Notes under the pieces: model-generated
The model's input: only the letters and a program-made list of their open reading frames with translations
Told to the model about the DNA's origin: nothing
Database searches by the model: none
Program-made: the position numbers and the translations under genes
Source of the DNA: PCRC01 sp017848435
GTDB lineage: Bacteria > Pseudomonadota > Gammaproteobacteria > Burkholderiales > Burkholderiaceae_C
Assembly (NCBI GenBank): GCA_965284315.1
Contig: OZ260072.1
Location: 806,001-870,000, forward strand
Length of the DNA stretch: 64,000 nt
Reading direction: 5' to 3'
Shown here: piece by piece, positions 34,064 through 42,013 of the stretch
How the letters are laid out: the number at the start of each line of letters is the position of its first letter
Numbering within the stretch: position 1 is the stretch's first letter

Positions 34064-35215
34064 CTATATGCCGAGCTGTTTGGCCGCCAGCTCTTTCATG
34101 ATTTCTTCAGAGCCGCCACCGATCATCAGCACCTTCACCTCGCGGTACATGCGTTCGGCGCGGGTGCCACGCATGTAGCCCATGCCACCGAGGATTTGCA
34201 CCGCCTGGTCGGCACAGAACTGCATCGTCTGGGTGGCGTGGTTTTTCAACATGCAGACGGCGGCCACCCAATCGGGGGACTGGTCGCCGGCATCGGCACG
34301 GTCGGCCAGCGCATCGCACCAGACCTGGGTGGAGGCCATGCGCATCTGCATGTCCACCAGCTTGTGGCGCACCACCTGGTGGTTCACCAGCGCAGCGCCA
34401 AAGGTCTTGCGCTGGCGCGCCCAGTCGAGTGCCTCGTCGTAACAGGCCTGGGCAAAACCCAAGGCCGCCACGGCGATGGCCAGACGCTCGCCGTTGAAGT
34501 TGCCCATGATGATCTTGAAGCCACCGCCCTCGTCGCCCAGCAGGTAGCGGGCGGGAACCCGCAGGCTGTCAAAGCGCAAGTGCGCGGTGTCGGAACACCA
34601 CCAGCCCATTTTCTGCAGCGGGCTGCGCGACAGGCCTTTGGCGTCGCCGGGCACCACGACCATCGTAATACCGCCGGAGCCTTTACTGCCGGACTCACCG
34701 GTGCGCACCGCCAAGGTGATCCAGTCGGCACGCAGGCCGGAGGTGATGAACACCTTCTCGCCGTCAATCACCCAGTCGCCCCCATCGCGGCGCGCGGTGG
34801 TGCGCAGCGCGGCCACGTCGGAGCCGCCACCGGGTTCGGTGATGCCGAGCGCGGCAATCTGCTCGCCGCGCAGCACCGGTGGAATCACCTCTTGCTGCAG
34901 CGCCTCGCTGCCGTGGTTCAGCACCGGCGGCAAACCAATGTTGTGCGAGAACAGGCTGGCGAACACACCACCACTGGCGCCATGGCGGCAGAACGCCTGC
35001 GTCATGGCGTTGCGCATGCGCCAGGTGGCGGGCGTGCCGCCCAGGTGCTCGGGATACCCCAAACCCAGCAGGCCGAGGCGGGCTGCTTGCGCATAAAGTG
35101 GGCGCGGGAATTCTCCCGCCTCGTCCCACTGCGCCACATGCGGTGCAATGTCGCGGGTGGCGAAACGCTGAACCATGTCGGCCAGCGCGGCGGCTTCTTC
35201 GGGCAATGTGCTCAT
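34064..35215 (-). CDS. Acyl-CoA dehydrogenase
   Basis: This 383-residue flavoenzyme desaturates acyl-CoA at C2-C3. Family motifs: ALGITEPGGGSDVAALRTTA (FAD pyrophosphate site), VFITSG, ERLAIAVAALGFAQA, GGMGYMRGTRAERMYREVK and the C-terminal GGGSEEIMKELAA, where the catalytic base position lies. The ATG overlaps the stop of the biotin-carboxylase gene as ATGA (35212-35215). It is one of two dehydrogenases in this operon and is only distantly similar to its partner at 37137, so they probably take different substrates or steps. Confidence 0.9.
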   Translation of the reverse strand: MSTLPEEAAALADMVQRFATRDIAPHVAQWDEAGEFPRPLYAQAARLGLLGLGYPEHLGGTPATWRMRNAMTQAFCRHGASGGVFASLFSHNIGLPPVLNHGSEALQQEVIPPVLRGEQIAALGITEPGGGSDVAALRTTARRDGGDWVIDGEKVFITSGLRADWITLAVRTGESGSKGSGGITMVVVPGDAKGLSRSPLQKMGWWCSDTAHLRFDSLRVPARYLLGDEGGGFKIIMGNFNGERLAIAVAALGFAQACYDEALDWARQRKTFGAALVNHQVVRHKLVDMQMRMASTQVWCDALADRADAGDQSPDWVAAVCMLKNHATQTMQFCADQAVQILGGMGYMRGTRAERMYREVKVLMIGGGSEEIMKELAAKQLGI

Positions 35216-37140
35216 GCGTCCAACCTCAACAACACCTGGCCTGGCACCACCTGCTGGCCTGTTCCCACCGCCACCGACGCGATGCGCCCGTCGCGCGGCG
35301 CGGCCATGGCATGTTCCAGCTTCATGGATTCGATGACCAACACGGTGTCGCCACGTTGTACCGTGGCACCCGCCTGCACATGCACCGCGATCACCTTGCC
35401 GTTGAACGGCGCGCGCAGTTCGGCCGCAGCGCCAGCGCTGTGCTGGCCTGACGCCGCCTGCCAGGTGGCGTCTTCGAGCCACAGGTCGGTGCCCCCCACC
35501 TGCACATGCCAACGGTGGTCGGCGCCCAAGGTGGCCTGCACGGCATGCAGCACGCCGTCCACCCGCACGTCGCACGCGCCGGGCGCTGTGCGCTGGCAAT
35601 GGGCGGTGTGCACCGTGTCCCCCACGGTGACGTTCAGCGCGCCCTGCCCCGTTTCATGCAGCGTGAGCGTGAGGACGTCGCCACGGTGGCGCCACCGCAG
35701 CGGCTTCGCGAACGGCAGTGGCAGCGCCTGCGCGGCGCCGCCACTGGCGGCAAAATGCACCGCCACCGCAGCGGCCACCCGCACCTGCGTCTCCTGCTGG
35801 CTCAACGTGTGGCGCAAGGCATCGCCTTCGCTGGCCAGAAACGGGATCAGCGCCTGGCCCGCCACAAAGTCGGCATGCCGCAGGCAGGCCCGCAAAAAGC
35901 CGCGGTTGGTGGGCAGGCCCAGCACCACCGTCTGGCCCAGAGCCACATCCAGTTGGTCGATGGCCGCCTGCCGCGTCGGGCCATGGGCAATCAGTTTGCC
36001 CAGCATCGCGTCGTAGTGCGGCGAGACCACACACCCGTCGTGCAAGGCGTGGTCGCTCCGCACACCGGGTGGCGCCACAAAACGCTGCACCGTGCCAGCG
36101 TGGGGCGTGAACTGCGCGTCTTCGGCGCAGAGCCGCACTTCGATCGCGTGGCCACTGAACGCCACCTGGGCCTGTGCCAGTGGCAAGGGTTCGCCGCGTG
36201 CCACGCGCAACTGCCATTCAACCAGGTCCAGGCCAGTCACCGCTTCGGTCACCGGGTGCTCCACCTGCAGGCGGGTGTTCATCTCCATGAGGTAGAACGC
36301 GTCGCCCTGGAGCAGGAACTCCACCGTCCCTGCGCCCACATAGCCCGCCGCCTGCGCCAGGTCCACTGCGCAGCGGCCCATGCGCTCACGCAGCGCCGGA
36401 CTGACCGCCGGGCTGGGCGACTCCTCGATGATTTTCTGGTGCCGGCGCTGCACCGAACAGTCGCGCTCCCCCAGGTGGATGCAGTGGCCCAGCGCATCGG
36501 CAAACACCTGCACCTCCACATGGCGCGGCGCCAGCAGCGCCCGCTCCACCAGCAACTCACCGCTGCCAAAGCTGCTGCACGCTTCTGAACGGGCGCTGTG
36601 CAGTGCGGCGGCGAGTTGGTCGGGCGCCGCCACCAAACGCATGCCCCTGCCTCCCCCACCGGCCACGGCCTTCACCATCACCGGGTAGCCAATGCGCTCG
36701 GCTTCCACGGCAAAACGGGCATCGCTCTGGTCGGCGCCGAAGTAGCCGGGCAGGCAAGGCACGCCCTGGCTTTGCGCCAAGGCCTTGGCGCCCGACTTGC
36801 TGCCCAACGCCTGGATGGCCGACGGTGGCGGACCGACCCAGGTCAGGCCAGCGTCGATCACCGCCTGCGCAAACCCCGCGTTCTCACTGAGAAAACCGTA
36901 GCCGGGATGCACGGCATCGGCACCCGTGGCTTTGGCGGCAGCCAGCAGCTTGTCGGTGCGCAGGTAGCTGTCGGCAGACGCTGCGCCGCCAAGGGCCACC
37001 GCCACGGTGGCTTCGCGCACATGCAGCGCGTTGGCATCGGCGTCGGAATACACGGCCACCGTCTCCATGCCCATGCGGTGCGCGGTGCGGACCACTCGGC
37101 GGGCGATCTCGCCCCGGTTGGCGATCAGCAAGCGCTTCAT
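35212..37140 (-). CDS. Acyl-CoA carboxylase biotin-containing alpha subunit (geranyl-CoA carboxylase-like)
   Basis: This 642-residue subunit carboxylates its own biotin using ATP and bicarbonate. The biotin carboxylase domain (about residues 1-445) shows KRLLIANRGEIARRV, GGGGRGMR, the ATP-grasp loop and EMNTRLQVEHPVTE. A BT-type linker follows, then a C-terminal biotinyl domain with ESMKLEHAM, whose lysine carries biotin. It is sandwiched by ATGA overlaps with two acyl-CoA dehydrogenase genes and works with the beta subunit at 39492. Methylcrotonyl- and geranyl-CoA carboxylase alpha subunits are hard to tell apart; the call follows the beta subunit. Confidence 0.85.
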   Translation of the reverse strand: MKRLLIANRGEIARRVVRTAHRMGMETVAVYSDADANALHVREATVAVALGGAASADSYLRTDKLLAAAKATGADAVHPGYGFLSENAGFAQAVIDAGLTWVGPPPSAIQALGSKSGAKALAQSQGVPCLPGYFGADQSDARFAVEAERIGYPVMVKAVAGGGGRGMRLVAAPDQLAAALHSARSEACSSFGSGELLVERALLAPRHVEVQVFADALGHCIHLGERDCSVQRRHQKIIEESPSPAVSPALRERMGRCAVDLAQAAGYVGAGTVEFLLQGDAFYLMEMNTRLQVEHPVTEAVTGLDLVEWQLRVARGEPLPLAQAQVAFSGHAIEVRLCAEDAQFTPHAGTVQRFVAPPGVRSDHALHDGCVVSPHYDAMLGKLIAHGPTRQAAIDQLDVALGQTVVLGLPTNRGFLRACLRHADFVAGQALIPFLASEGDALRHTLSQQETQVRVAAAVAVHFAASGGAAQALPLPFAKPLRWRHRGDVLTLTLHETGQGALNVTVGDTVHTAHCQRTAPGACDVRVDGVLHAVQATLGADHRWHVQVGGTDLWLEDATWQAASGQHSAGAAAELRAPFNGKVIAVHVQAGATVQRGDTVLVIESMKLEHAMAAPRDGRIASVAVGTGQQVVPGQVLLRLDA

Positions 37141-38306
37141 TGCGGGCGCTTGGCAATGCCCATGATCTTGGCGATGATGCCCATCATCACCTCGTCGGCG
37201 CCACCGCCAATGGATGCGAGGCGGCCGTCGCGGAACATGCGCGCCACCTTGTTTTCCAGCGTGTAGCCCATGCCGCCCCAGAACTGCAAACAGGTGTCGG
37301 GCACCAGCCGGTTCAGCCGGCCGGCTTTCAGCTTGGCCATGGAGGCCAGTTCGGTCACGTCCTGCCCCTGCACATACAGGTCGCAGGCGCGGTAGGTCAG
37401 CGCACGCAGGCTTTCCACCTCGGTCTTCATCTCGGCCAGCTTGAACTGCACCCACTGCTGGTCGGCCAGCGCCGCGCCAAACAGCTTGCGCTGCTGCGCC
37501 CAGTCCACCGTCCAGGCGATGCAGTTGCTCAACGACTGCAGGCAGCTCGCGGCACACCACAACCGCTCCTCCTGAAACTGCTGCATCTGGTAGATGAAAC
37601 CCTGGCCTTCGGCACCGATGCGGTAACGCTGCGGCACCCGGACTTCGTCGAAATAGATCAGACCGGTGTCGCTGGCGTGCATGCCGATCTTGCGGATTTT
37701 CTGCGCCACGGTGATGCCAGGCAGCAGCTTGCCGTTCTCCCGCATCGGCACAATCACCAGGCTCTTGTTCTTGTGACCGCCACCTTCACCGGTATTGACG
37801 AGCATGCACATCCAGTCGGCCTGCAGGCTGTTGGTGATCCACATCTTCTGGCCGGTGATCACGTAGTCGTCGCCGTCCTTGCGGGCGTGGCTTTTGATGG
37901 ACGCCACGTCGCTGCCAGCACCCGGTTCGCTCACCCCAATGCAGCCCACGGTGTCCCCGGCGATCGCAGGCACCAGAAATTCACGCTTCAGCGCCTCGCT
38001 GCCAAAACGGGCAAGTGCCGGTGTGCACATGTCGGTCTGCACACCGATCGCCATCGGCACGCCGCCGCAGTCAATGTGTCCCAGGGCCTCGGCCATCGCC
38101 ATGCCGTAGGAGTAGTCCAGCCCTGTGCCGCCATAGGCTTCGGGTTTGGTCAGGCCCAGCAAGCCCAGGTTGCCGAGCTTTTTGAAAACCTCGTGCGCCG
38201 GGAAGATTTCGGCAGCCTCCCATTCGCCCACATGCGGGTTGATTTCAGCGTCAATGAAGCGCTTGAGGGTTTTCTGGATTTCGAGGTGTTCGTGGGTCAG
38301 GTTCAT
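37137..38306 (-). CDS. Acyl-CoA dehydrogenase (AtuD-like)
   Basis: This 389-residue acyl-CoA dehydrogenase has VGCIGVSEPGAGSDVASIKSHA, WITNSLQADWMCML, GGMGYTLENKVARMFRD and the C-terminal GGGADEVMMGIIAKIMG. In terpene-degrading pseudomonads the equivalent operon gene (atuD) encodes citronellyl-CoA dehydrogenase, which gives geranyl-CoA; this is a plausible role beside a geranyl-CoA-type carboxylase. The stop overlaps the start of the biotin-carboxylase gene. It lies 32 bp after the alkC-like gene. Confidence 0.85.
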   Translation of the reverse strand: MNLTHEHLEIQKTLKRFIDAEINPHVGEWEAAEIFPAHEVFKKLGNLGLLGLTKPEAYGGTGLDYSYGMAMAEALGHIDCGGVPMAIGVQTDMCTPALARFGSEALKREFLVPAIAGDTVGCIGVSEPGAGSDVASIKSHARKDGDDYVITGQKMWITNSLQADWMCMLVNTGEGGGHKNKSLVIVPMRENGKLLPGITVAQKIRKIGMHASDTGLIYFDEVRVPQRYRIGAEGQGFIYQMQQFQEERLWCAASCLQSLSNCIAWTVDWAQQRKLFGAALADQQWVQFKLAEMKTEVESLRALTYRACDLYVQGQDVTELASMAKLKAGRLNRLVPDTCLQFWGGMGYTLENKVARMFRDGRLASIGGGADEVMMGIIAKIMGIAKRPQ

Positions 38307-38338
38307 GGGTGTCTGCCTGGGTGATGGGGTCGTGGAGA

Positions 38339-39478
38339 TCAGAGTTCAGGGCGCAGGTCGAACTGGCCCAGCGCATGGGCCTGGCCGTTCAGCATCAGCT
38401 CCACCCGGTGTACGCCGGGGTAATGCACACGGGTGGTCATTTGGGCCAGCGACAACCGCTTGCTGAGCCGGTGGGTGGAACCACCGGGCAATTCAACGGT
38501 CTTGAGCTTGAACACCTTCGCGCTGGTGCCTCCGCCTGCTTTGACGTAATGCACACGCAGGTCGGCCAGCACCTGTTGCGTGGCGGCCTTCGGGTTGTGC
38601 AGGTCGAACGCGATGGTCACGGCGGTCCCGATTCTGGGTTGTGCCGGTGTGATGGCCACCTGCTGCACATCGAGCGCGACGGCATGGCCCATGCCCAGCG
38701 CAGCGAGGGCGTCCGCGTCGCCACGCTTGATGGCAAAGCGCAAGGCATGGCGGACCAGCCGCTGGCGTGGCTCGGGCGCGTCCACCAGCCACTGGCGGGC
38801 GATGCCTGTGAGGATGTCGGGGTGGTCTTTGCCGATGTCGTTGAGGTGGTTGGCCACCGACCGCCGCACATAGGAAGAGGGGTCGTCTTTCAGACGCTCC
38901 AGCAGCGGCAACAGCGGTCGTGGGTCCTGCATGAAGGGGCGCAGCCGGGGCGCCCAGGGCAGACGCGGGCGGCTGCCCTCGCTTGCCAGCCGGCGCACAT
39001 GGGCGCTGGGGTCGTCGGTCCAGGCCATCAGGCGGTCCAGCGTGGCCTGTGTGTGGTGCTCCAGGTAGGGGCGAATGCTGAATTCTGCGGTGAAACGCTG
39101 GGTCAGGGCATGTTGTGCGTGCATTGACGCCTCAAAGTGCGCCAGCCCATGCCCGGCAATGAATAGGCTATGGGGCAGGTACACAAAAGCGCTGTGGCCA
39201 CTGCCACTGGCCACCGGTTCGCCGGCAGCGTCCAAGCCCATGGCGGGCCCCATCGAGGCGACCAGGATGGCCACCGCTTCGGGGTATGCCGCTGGCAGGC
39301 GGCGGTGCATGGCGTCGGCGATGCGGCGGCCACGCTGCATCAGTTCCAGCGCCTCGTAGCCCGGGGCGATGTCGGCCAGAAACGCGGCACGGTCAAAACC
39401 GGACCAGGCGGCATGCAACATGGCCGCGATGTGGGGTGGCACCGCGCTGTTGAGCAAGTGTTTCAGGGGCTCGGCCAT
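38339..39478 (-). CDS. AlkC-type DNA glycosylase (HEAT-like repeats plus C-terminal Ig-like domain)
   Basis: This 379-residue protein has an N-terminal helical half with HEAT-like repeats typical of alkylpurine glycosylases: MAEPLKHLLNSAVPPHIAAML, LDRLMAWTDDPSAHVRRLASEG, LKDDPSSYVRRSVANHLNDIGKDHPD. Residues of about 260-379 form an Ig-like beta-sandwich (VTIAFDLHNPKAATQQVLADLRVHYVKAGG). This is the AlkC-alpha layout. AlkC removes 3-methyladenine and 3-methylcytosine from DNA without base flipping. The start at 39478 was chosen over an upstream extension. It is embedded in an acyl-CoA catabolic operon, 13 bp after the carboxylase beta gene, an odd place for a repair gene. Confidence 0.8.
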   Translation of the reverse strand: MAEPLKHLLNSAVPPHIAAMLHAAWSGFDRAAFLADIAPGYEALELMQRGRRIADAMHRRLPAAYPEAVAILVASMGPAMGLDAAGEPVASGSGHSAFVYLPHSLFIAGHGLAHFEASMHAQHALTQRFTAEFSIRPYLEHHTQATLDRLMAWTDDPSAHVRRLASEGSRPRLPWAPRLRPFMQDPRPLLPLLERLKDDPSSYVRRSVANHLNDIGKDHPDILTGIARQWLVDAPEPRQRLVRHALRFAIKRGDADALAALGMGHAVALDVQQVAITPAQPRIGTAVTIAFDLHNPKAATQQVLADLRVHYVKAGGGTSAKVFKLKTVELPGGSTHRLSKRLSLAQMTTRVHYPGVHRVELMLNGQAHALGQFDLRPEL

Positions 39479-39491
39479 GGCACACCCGGGG

Positions 39492-41120
39492 TTACATGCG
39501 CGCCACGCCAAACTGCATCGGCTGCAGTGGGCGGGCATGGGCTTCGGCGCAAATGTCCAGGCACTGCACCAGCACAGCGCGTGTGTCGCGCGGGTCGATC
39601 ACGCCGTCGTCGAGCAGCAGGCCGGAGGTGGTGAAGGCGTCGGACTGTGCCTCGAACATCGCCACGATCTGGTCGAACTGGGCTTTGGCCTGAGCCGGGT
39701 CAGGCACCAGCCCTTTGCGGGCCAGGCCCGCTTCTGTGACGATCTGCATCGTGCGTGCCGCCTGTTCGCCGCCCATTACCGCCGTTTTTGCATTCGGCCA
39801 GCTGAACAGGAAACGCGGCGCGTACCCCCGGCCACACATGCCGTAGTTGCCCGCGCCAAACGACGCACCACACTGGATGGTGAATTGCGGCACGGTGGCA
39901 TTGGCCACCGCCTGGATCATCTTGCTGCCGTGTTTGATCATGCCGCCCTGCTCGCTGTCTTTGCCAACCATGTAGCCGGTGGTGTTCTGCAGGTAAATGA
40001 GCGGCTGGCCCAGCTGGCAACTGCGCTGGATGAAGTGCGCAGCCTTGTTGGCGCCGGCCACGTCAATCGGCCCGTTGTTGCTGACGATGCCCACCGCATG
40101 GCCACCGATGTGGGCCTGCACACACAGCGTGGCGGCACCGTACAACGGCTTGAACTCAAGCAGGTCGGCACCGTCCACAATGCGCGCCATCACCTCGCGC
40201 ATGTCCACGGGCTGCCGCAGGTCGTCCGACATCAGGCCCAGCAGTTCATCCCGACCATCGGGGTCAGATGCCAATGGCCCGGGATTAATTGGAATCTGAC
40301 CCCGATTGCTTTGATGGTTTGAGCGAGCCACCACCTCGCGGGCCAGGCCCAGCGCATGGCGGTCGTCTTCGGCGAGGTACTCGCCCAGGCCGGACACGGT
40401 GGCGTGCATCTCGGCGCCGCCGAGTTCTTCTTCCGTGGCCACCTCGCCGGTGGCGGCCATCAGCAACGGGGGGCCGGCCAGAAAGGCGCGGGAGCGGCCA
40501 CGCACCAGAACCACCACGTCGCTCAGGCCCGGCATGTAGGCCCCGCCGGCCGTGCCCGAACCGTGCTGCACGGTGATGACGGGAATGCCTGCGGCAGACA
40601 AGCGCGCGAGGTTGCGGAACAAGGCACCGCCGTGCACGAAGCCTTCCACCTTGTAGCGCATCAAGTTGGCGCCGGCACTTTCCACCAGGTGCACAAACGG
40701 CAGTTTGTTTTGCAGTGCAATCTCCTGCACCCGCAGAATTTTGTCCAGCCCCATGGGCTGGATGGCGCCGGCCTCGATGCCCGAGTCGCTGGCCACCACC
40801 ATGCAGCGGACGCCCGACACGAAACCGATGCCAGCGATCACACCGCCGCCCGGTACCGACTTGGCCGCGTCGGGTGTGTCCTGCCGGTAACCGGCGAGGC
40901 TGCACAGCGGCAACCAGGGCGCGCCCGCGTCCACCAGCAGGCCGATGCGTTCGCGCGGCAGCAACTGGCCGCGTTTCTCGAAGGTGGCCCGTGACCTGGC
41001 CGACGCATCGGCCGCACGCTGCTCCAGCGCGCGCAATTGCGCGATGCGCGCCAGCATGGCGGTGCGGCGCTGCTGCGCGACGTCCCCCTGCGCGTTCCAC
41101 GGCGAACGGAACACGCTCAT
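39492..41120 (-). CDS. Acyl-CoA carboxylase beta subunit (geranyl-CoA carboxylase-like, AtuC)
   Basis: This 542-residue carboxyltransferase moves CO2 from carboxybiotin to an enoyl-CoA. It has two crotonase-like halves with oxyanion loops GSGTAGGAYMPGLSD and GASFGAGNYGMCGRGY. The substrate-pocket stretch is VESAGANL...VHGGALFRN, with Gly164 where methylcrotonyl-CoA carboxylase has Phe (HFGRIF). As I recall, that Phe-to-Gly change separates geranyl- from methylcrotonyl-CoA carboxylases. Residues of about 272-289 between the halves are encoded by a 50-bp palindrome (40257-40306) read in frame. The ATG overlaps the SDR stop. Confidence 0.85.
   Translation of the reverse strand: MSVFRSPWNAQGDVAQQRRTAMLARIAQLRALEQRAADASARSRATFEKRGQLLPRERIGLLVDAGAPWLPLCSLAGYRQDTPDAAKSVPGGGVIAGIGFVSGVRCMVVASDSGIEAGAIQPMGLDKILRVQEIALQNKLPFVHLVESAGANLMRYKVEGFVHGGALFRNLARLSAAGIPVITVQHGSGTAGGAYMPGLSDVVVLVRGRSRAFLAGPPLLMAATGEVATEEELGGAEMHATVSGLGEYLAEDDRHALGLAREVVARSNHQSNRGQIPINPGPLASDPDGRDELLGLMSDDLRQPVDMREVMARIVDGADLLEFKPLYGAATLCVQAHIGGHAVGIVSNNGPIDVAGANKAAHFIQRSCQLGQPLIYLQNTTGYMVGKDSEQGGMIKHGSKMIQAVANATVPQFTIQCGASFGAGNYGMCGRGYAPRFLFSWPNAKTAVMGGEQAARTMQIVTEAGLARKGLVPDPAQAKAQFDQIVAMFEAQSDAFTTSGLLLDDGVIDPRDTRAVLVQCLDICAEAHARPLQPMQFGVARM
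40257..40306 (-). repeat. REP-like 50-bp palindrome inside the carboxylase beta gene
   Basis: Perfect 13-bp terminal inverted repeats atcggggtcagat (40257-40269) and atctgaccccgat (40294-40306), extended inward by gccaat/attgga (5 of 6), around a ggcccgggatta centre. GGGGTCAGAT..ATCTGACCCC palindromes are typical of REP elements linked to RAYT transposases. The open frame reads through as NRGQIPINPGPLASDPDG. No second copy or RAYT gene is seen in this window. Confidence 0.75.
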
Positions 41121-42013
41121 GTCTGCAACACCTTGGGCATCTGGTAGCGGTGGAAGCCGTCGAACGGCTTCACCGCGTCGCGCTGCTGCACATCGGCCGG
41201 CGCCGCCACCGGGCCCCAGCCCATGCGCACCTGCGGCCGTGCGCCATCGACGCGCAGCACACTGCCCGAGATGAAGGCAGCGGCCGGCGACAGCAAAAAG
41301 ACGATGGCCGCAGACGTTTCCGCCTCGTTGCCGAAGCGCCCCAAGGGCACGGTGGCCTGCATCTCGCGCAGCATGGCACCGGCCTCAGCAGGGTACTGGT
41401 CCATGCCGCTGGAGGCGATGTAGCCCGGCGCCACCGCGTTGACCCGCACGCCGCTCTTGGCCCACTCCAGCGCCGCCGTTTCGGTGAAGCTGACCATGCC
41501 GGCACGCGCCGCGCCGCTGTGGCCCATGCCCGGCATCGAGCCCCAGATATCGGCCACGATATTGATGATGGCGCCACCTTGCTGCTGCATGCCCTGCAAA
41601 TAGCATTCGCGCGCCATCAGGAAACCGCCGGTGAGGTTGGTGTCCACCACCGCCTGCCAGCCCTTGGCGGAAATGGCTTCCAGCGGCGTCATGTACTGGC
41701 CGCCCGCGTTGTTCACCAGCGCGTCGATGCGGCCATGGGCCAGCACGATGGCGGCCACCGTGCTGCGCACGGCGTCTTCCTGCCGGATGTCGCAGGCGTG
41801 AAAACTCACGTGCCCCACATGGCCCACACCGTCGAGCGCGATCTCGGTCGCCACATCCTGCAGCTTCTCGAGTTTGCGGCCGATCAGCACCACATGCGCG
41901 CCGAGCGCGGCCAGTTCGTGCGCGGTGCAGCGGCCAATGCCCGAACCACCGCCAGTGACCACGATGACCTTGCCGGCGAACAGGCCGGGCTTGAAGACAG
42001 ATTGGTAGCTCAT
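41117..42013 (-). CDS. SDR family oxidoreductase (AtuG-like)
   Basis: This 298-residue short-chain dehydrogenase has the NAD(P) loop VIVVTGGGSGIGRCTAHEL and DALVNNAGGQ, and a C-terminal segment FISGSVLRVDGARPQ. At the usual YxxxK active site the sequence reads IVADIWGSMPGMGHSGAARAGM: the expected Tyr is replaced by Ser and the Lys by Arg or Ala, as in 2,4-dienoyl-CoA reductase and PECR-like SDRs. A dienoyl- or enoyl-CoA reduction is thus possible. It overlaps the TetR stop and the carboxylase start by 4 bp each. Confidence 0.85.
   Translation of the reverse strand: MSYQSVFKPGLFAGKVIVVTGGGSGIGRCTAHELAALGAHVVLIGRKLEKLQDVATEIALDGVGHVGHVSFHACDIRQEDAVRSTVAAIVLAHGRIDALVNNAGGQYMTPLEAISAKGWQAVVDTNLTGGFLMARECYLQGMQQQGGAIINIVADIWGSMPGMGHSGAARAGMVSFTETAALEWAKSGVRVNAVAPGYIASSGMDQYPAEAGAMLREMQATVPLGRFGNEAETSAAIVFLLSPAAAFISGSVLRVDGARPQVRMGWGPVAAPADVQQRDAVKPFDGFHRYQMPKVLQT

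Noticed and set aside
39492..41120. Simple annotation as methylcrotonyl-CoA carboxylase beta
   Set aside because: The substrate-pocket Phe is replaced by Gly, and the operon lacks isovaleryl-CoA dehydrogenase, HMG-CoA lyase and a MerR-type liu regulator in the usual leucine-degradation order. Not fully excluded.
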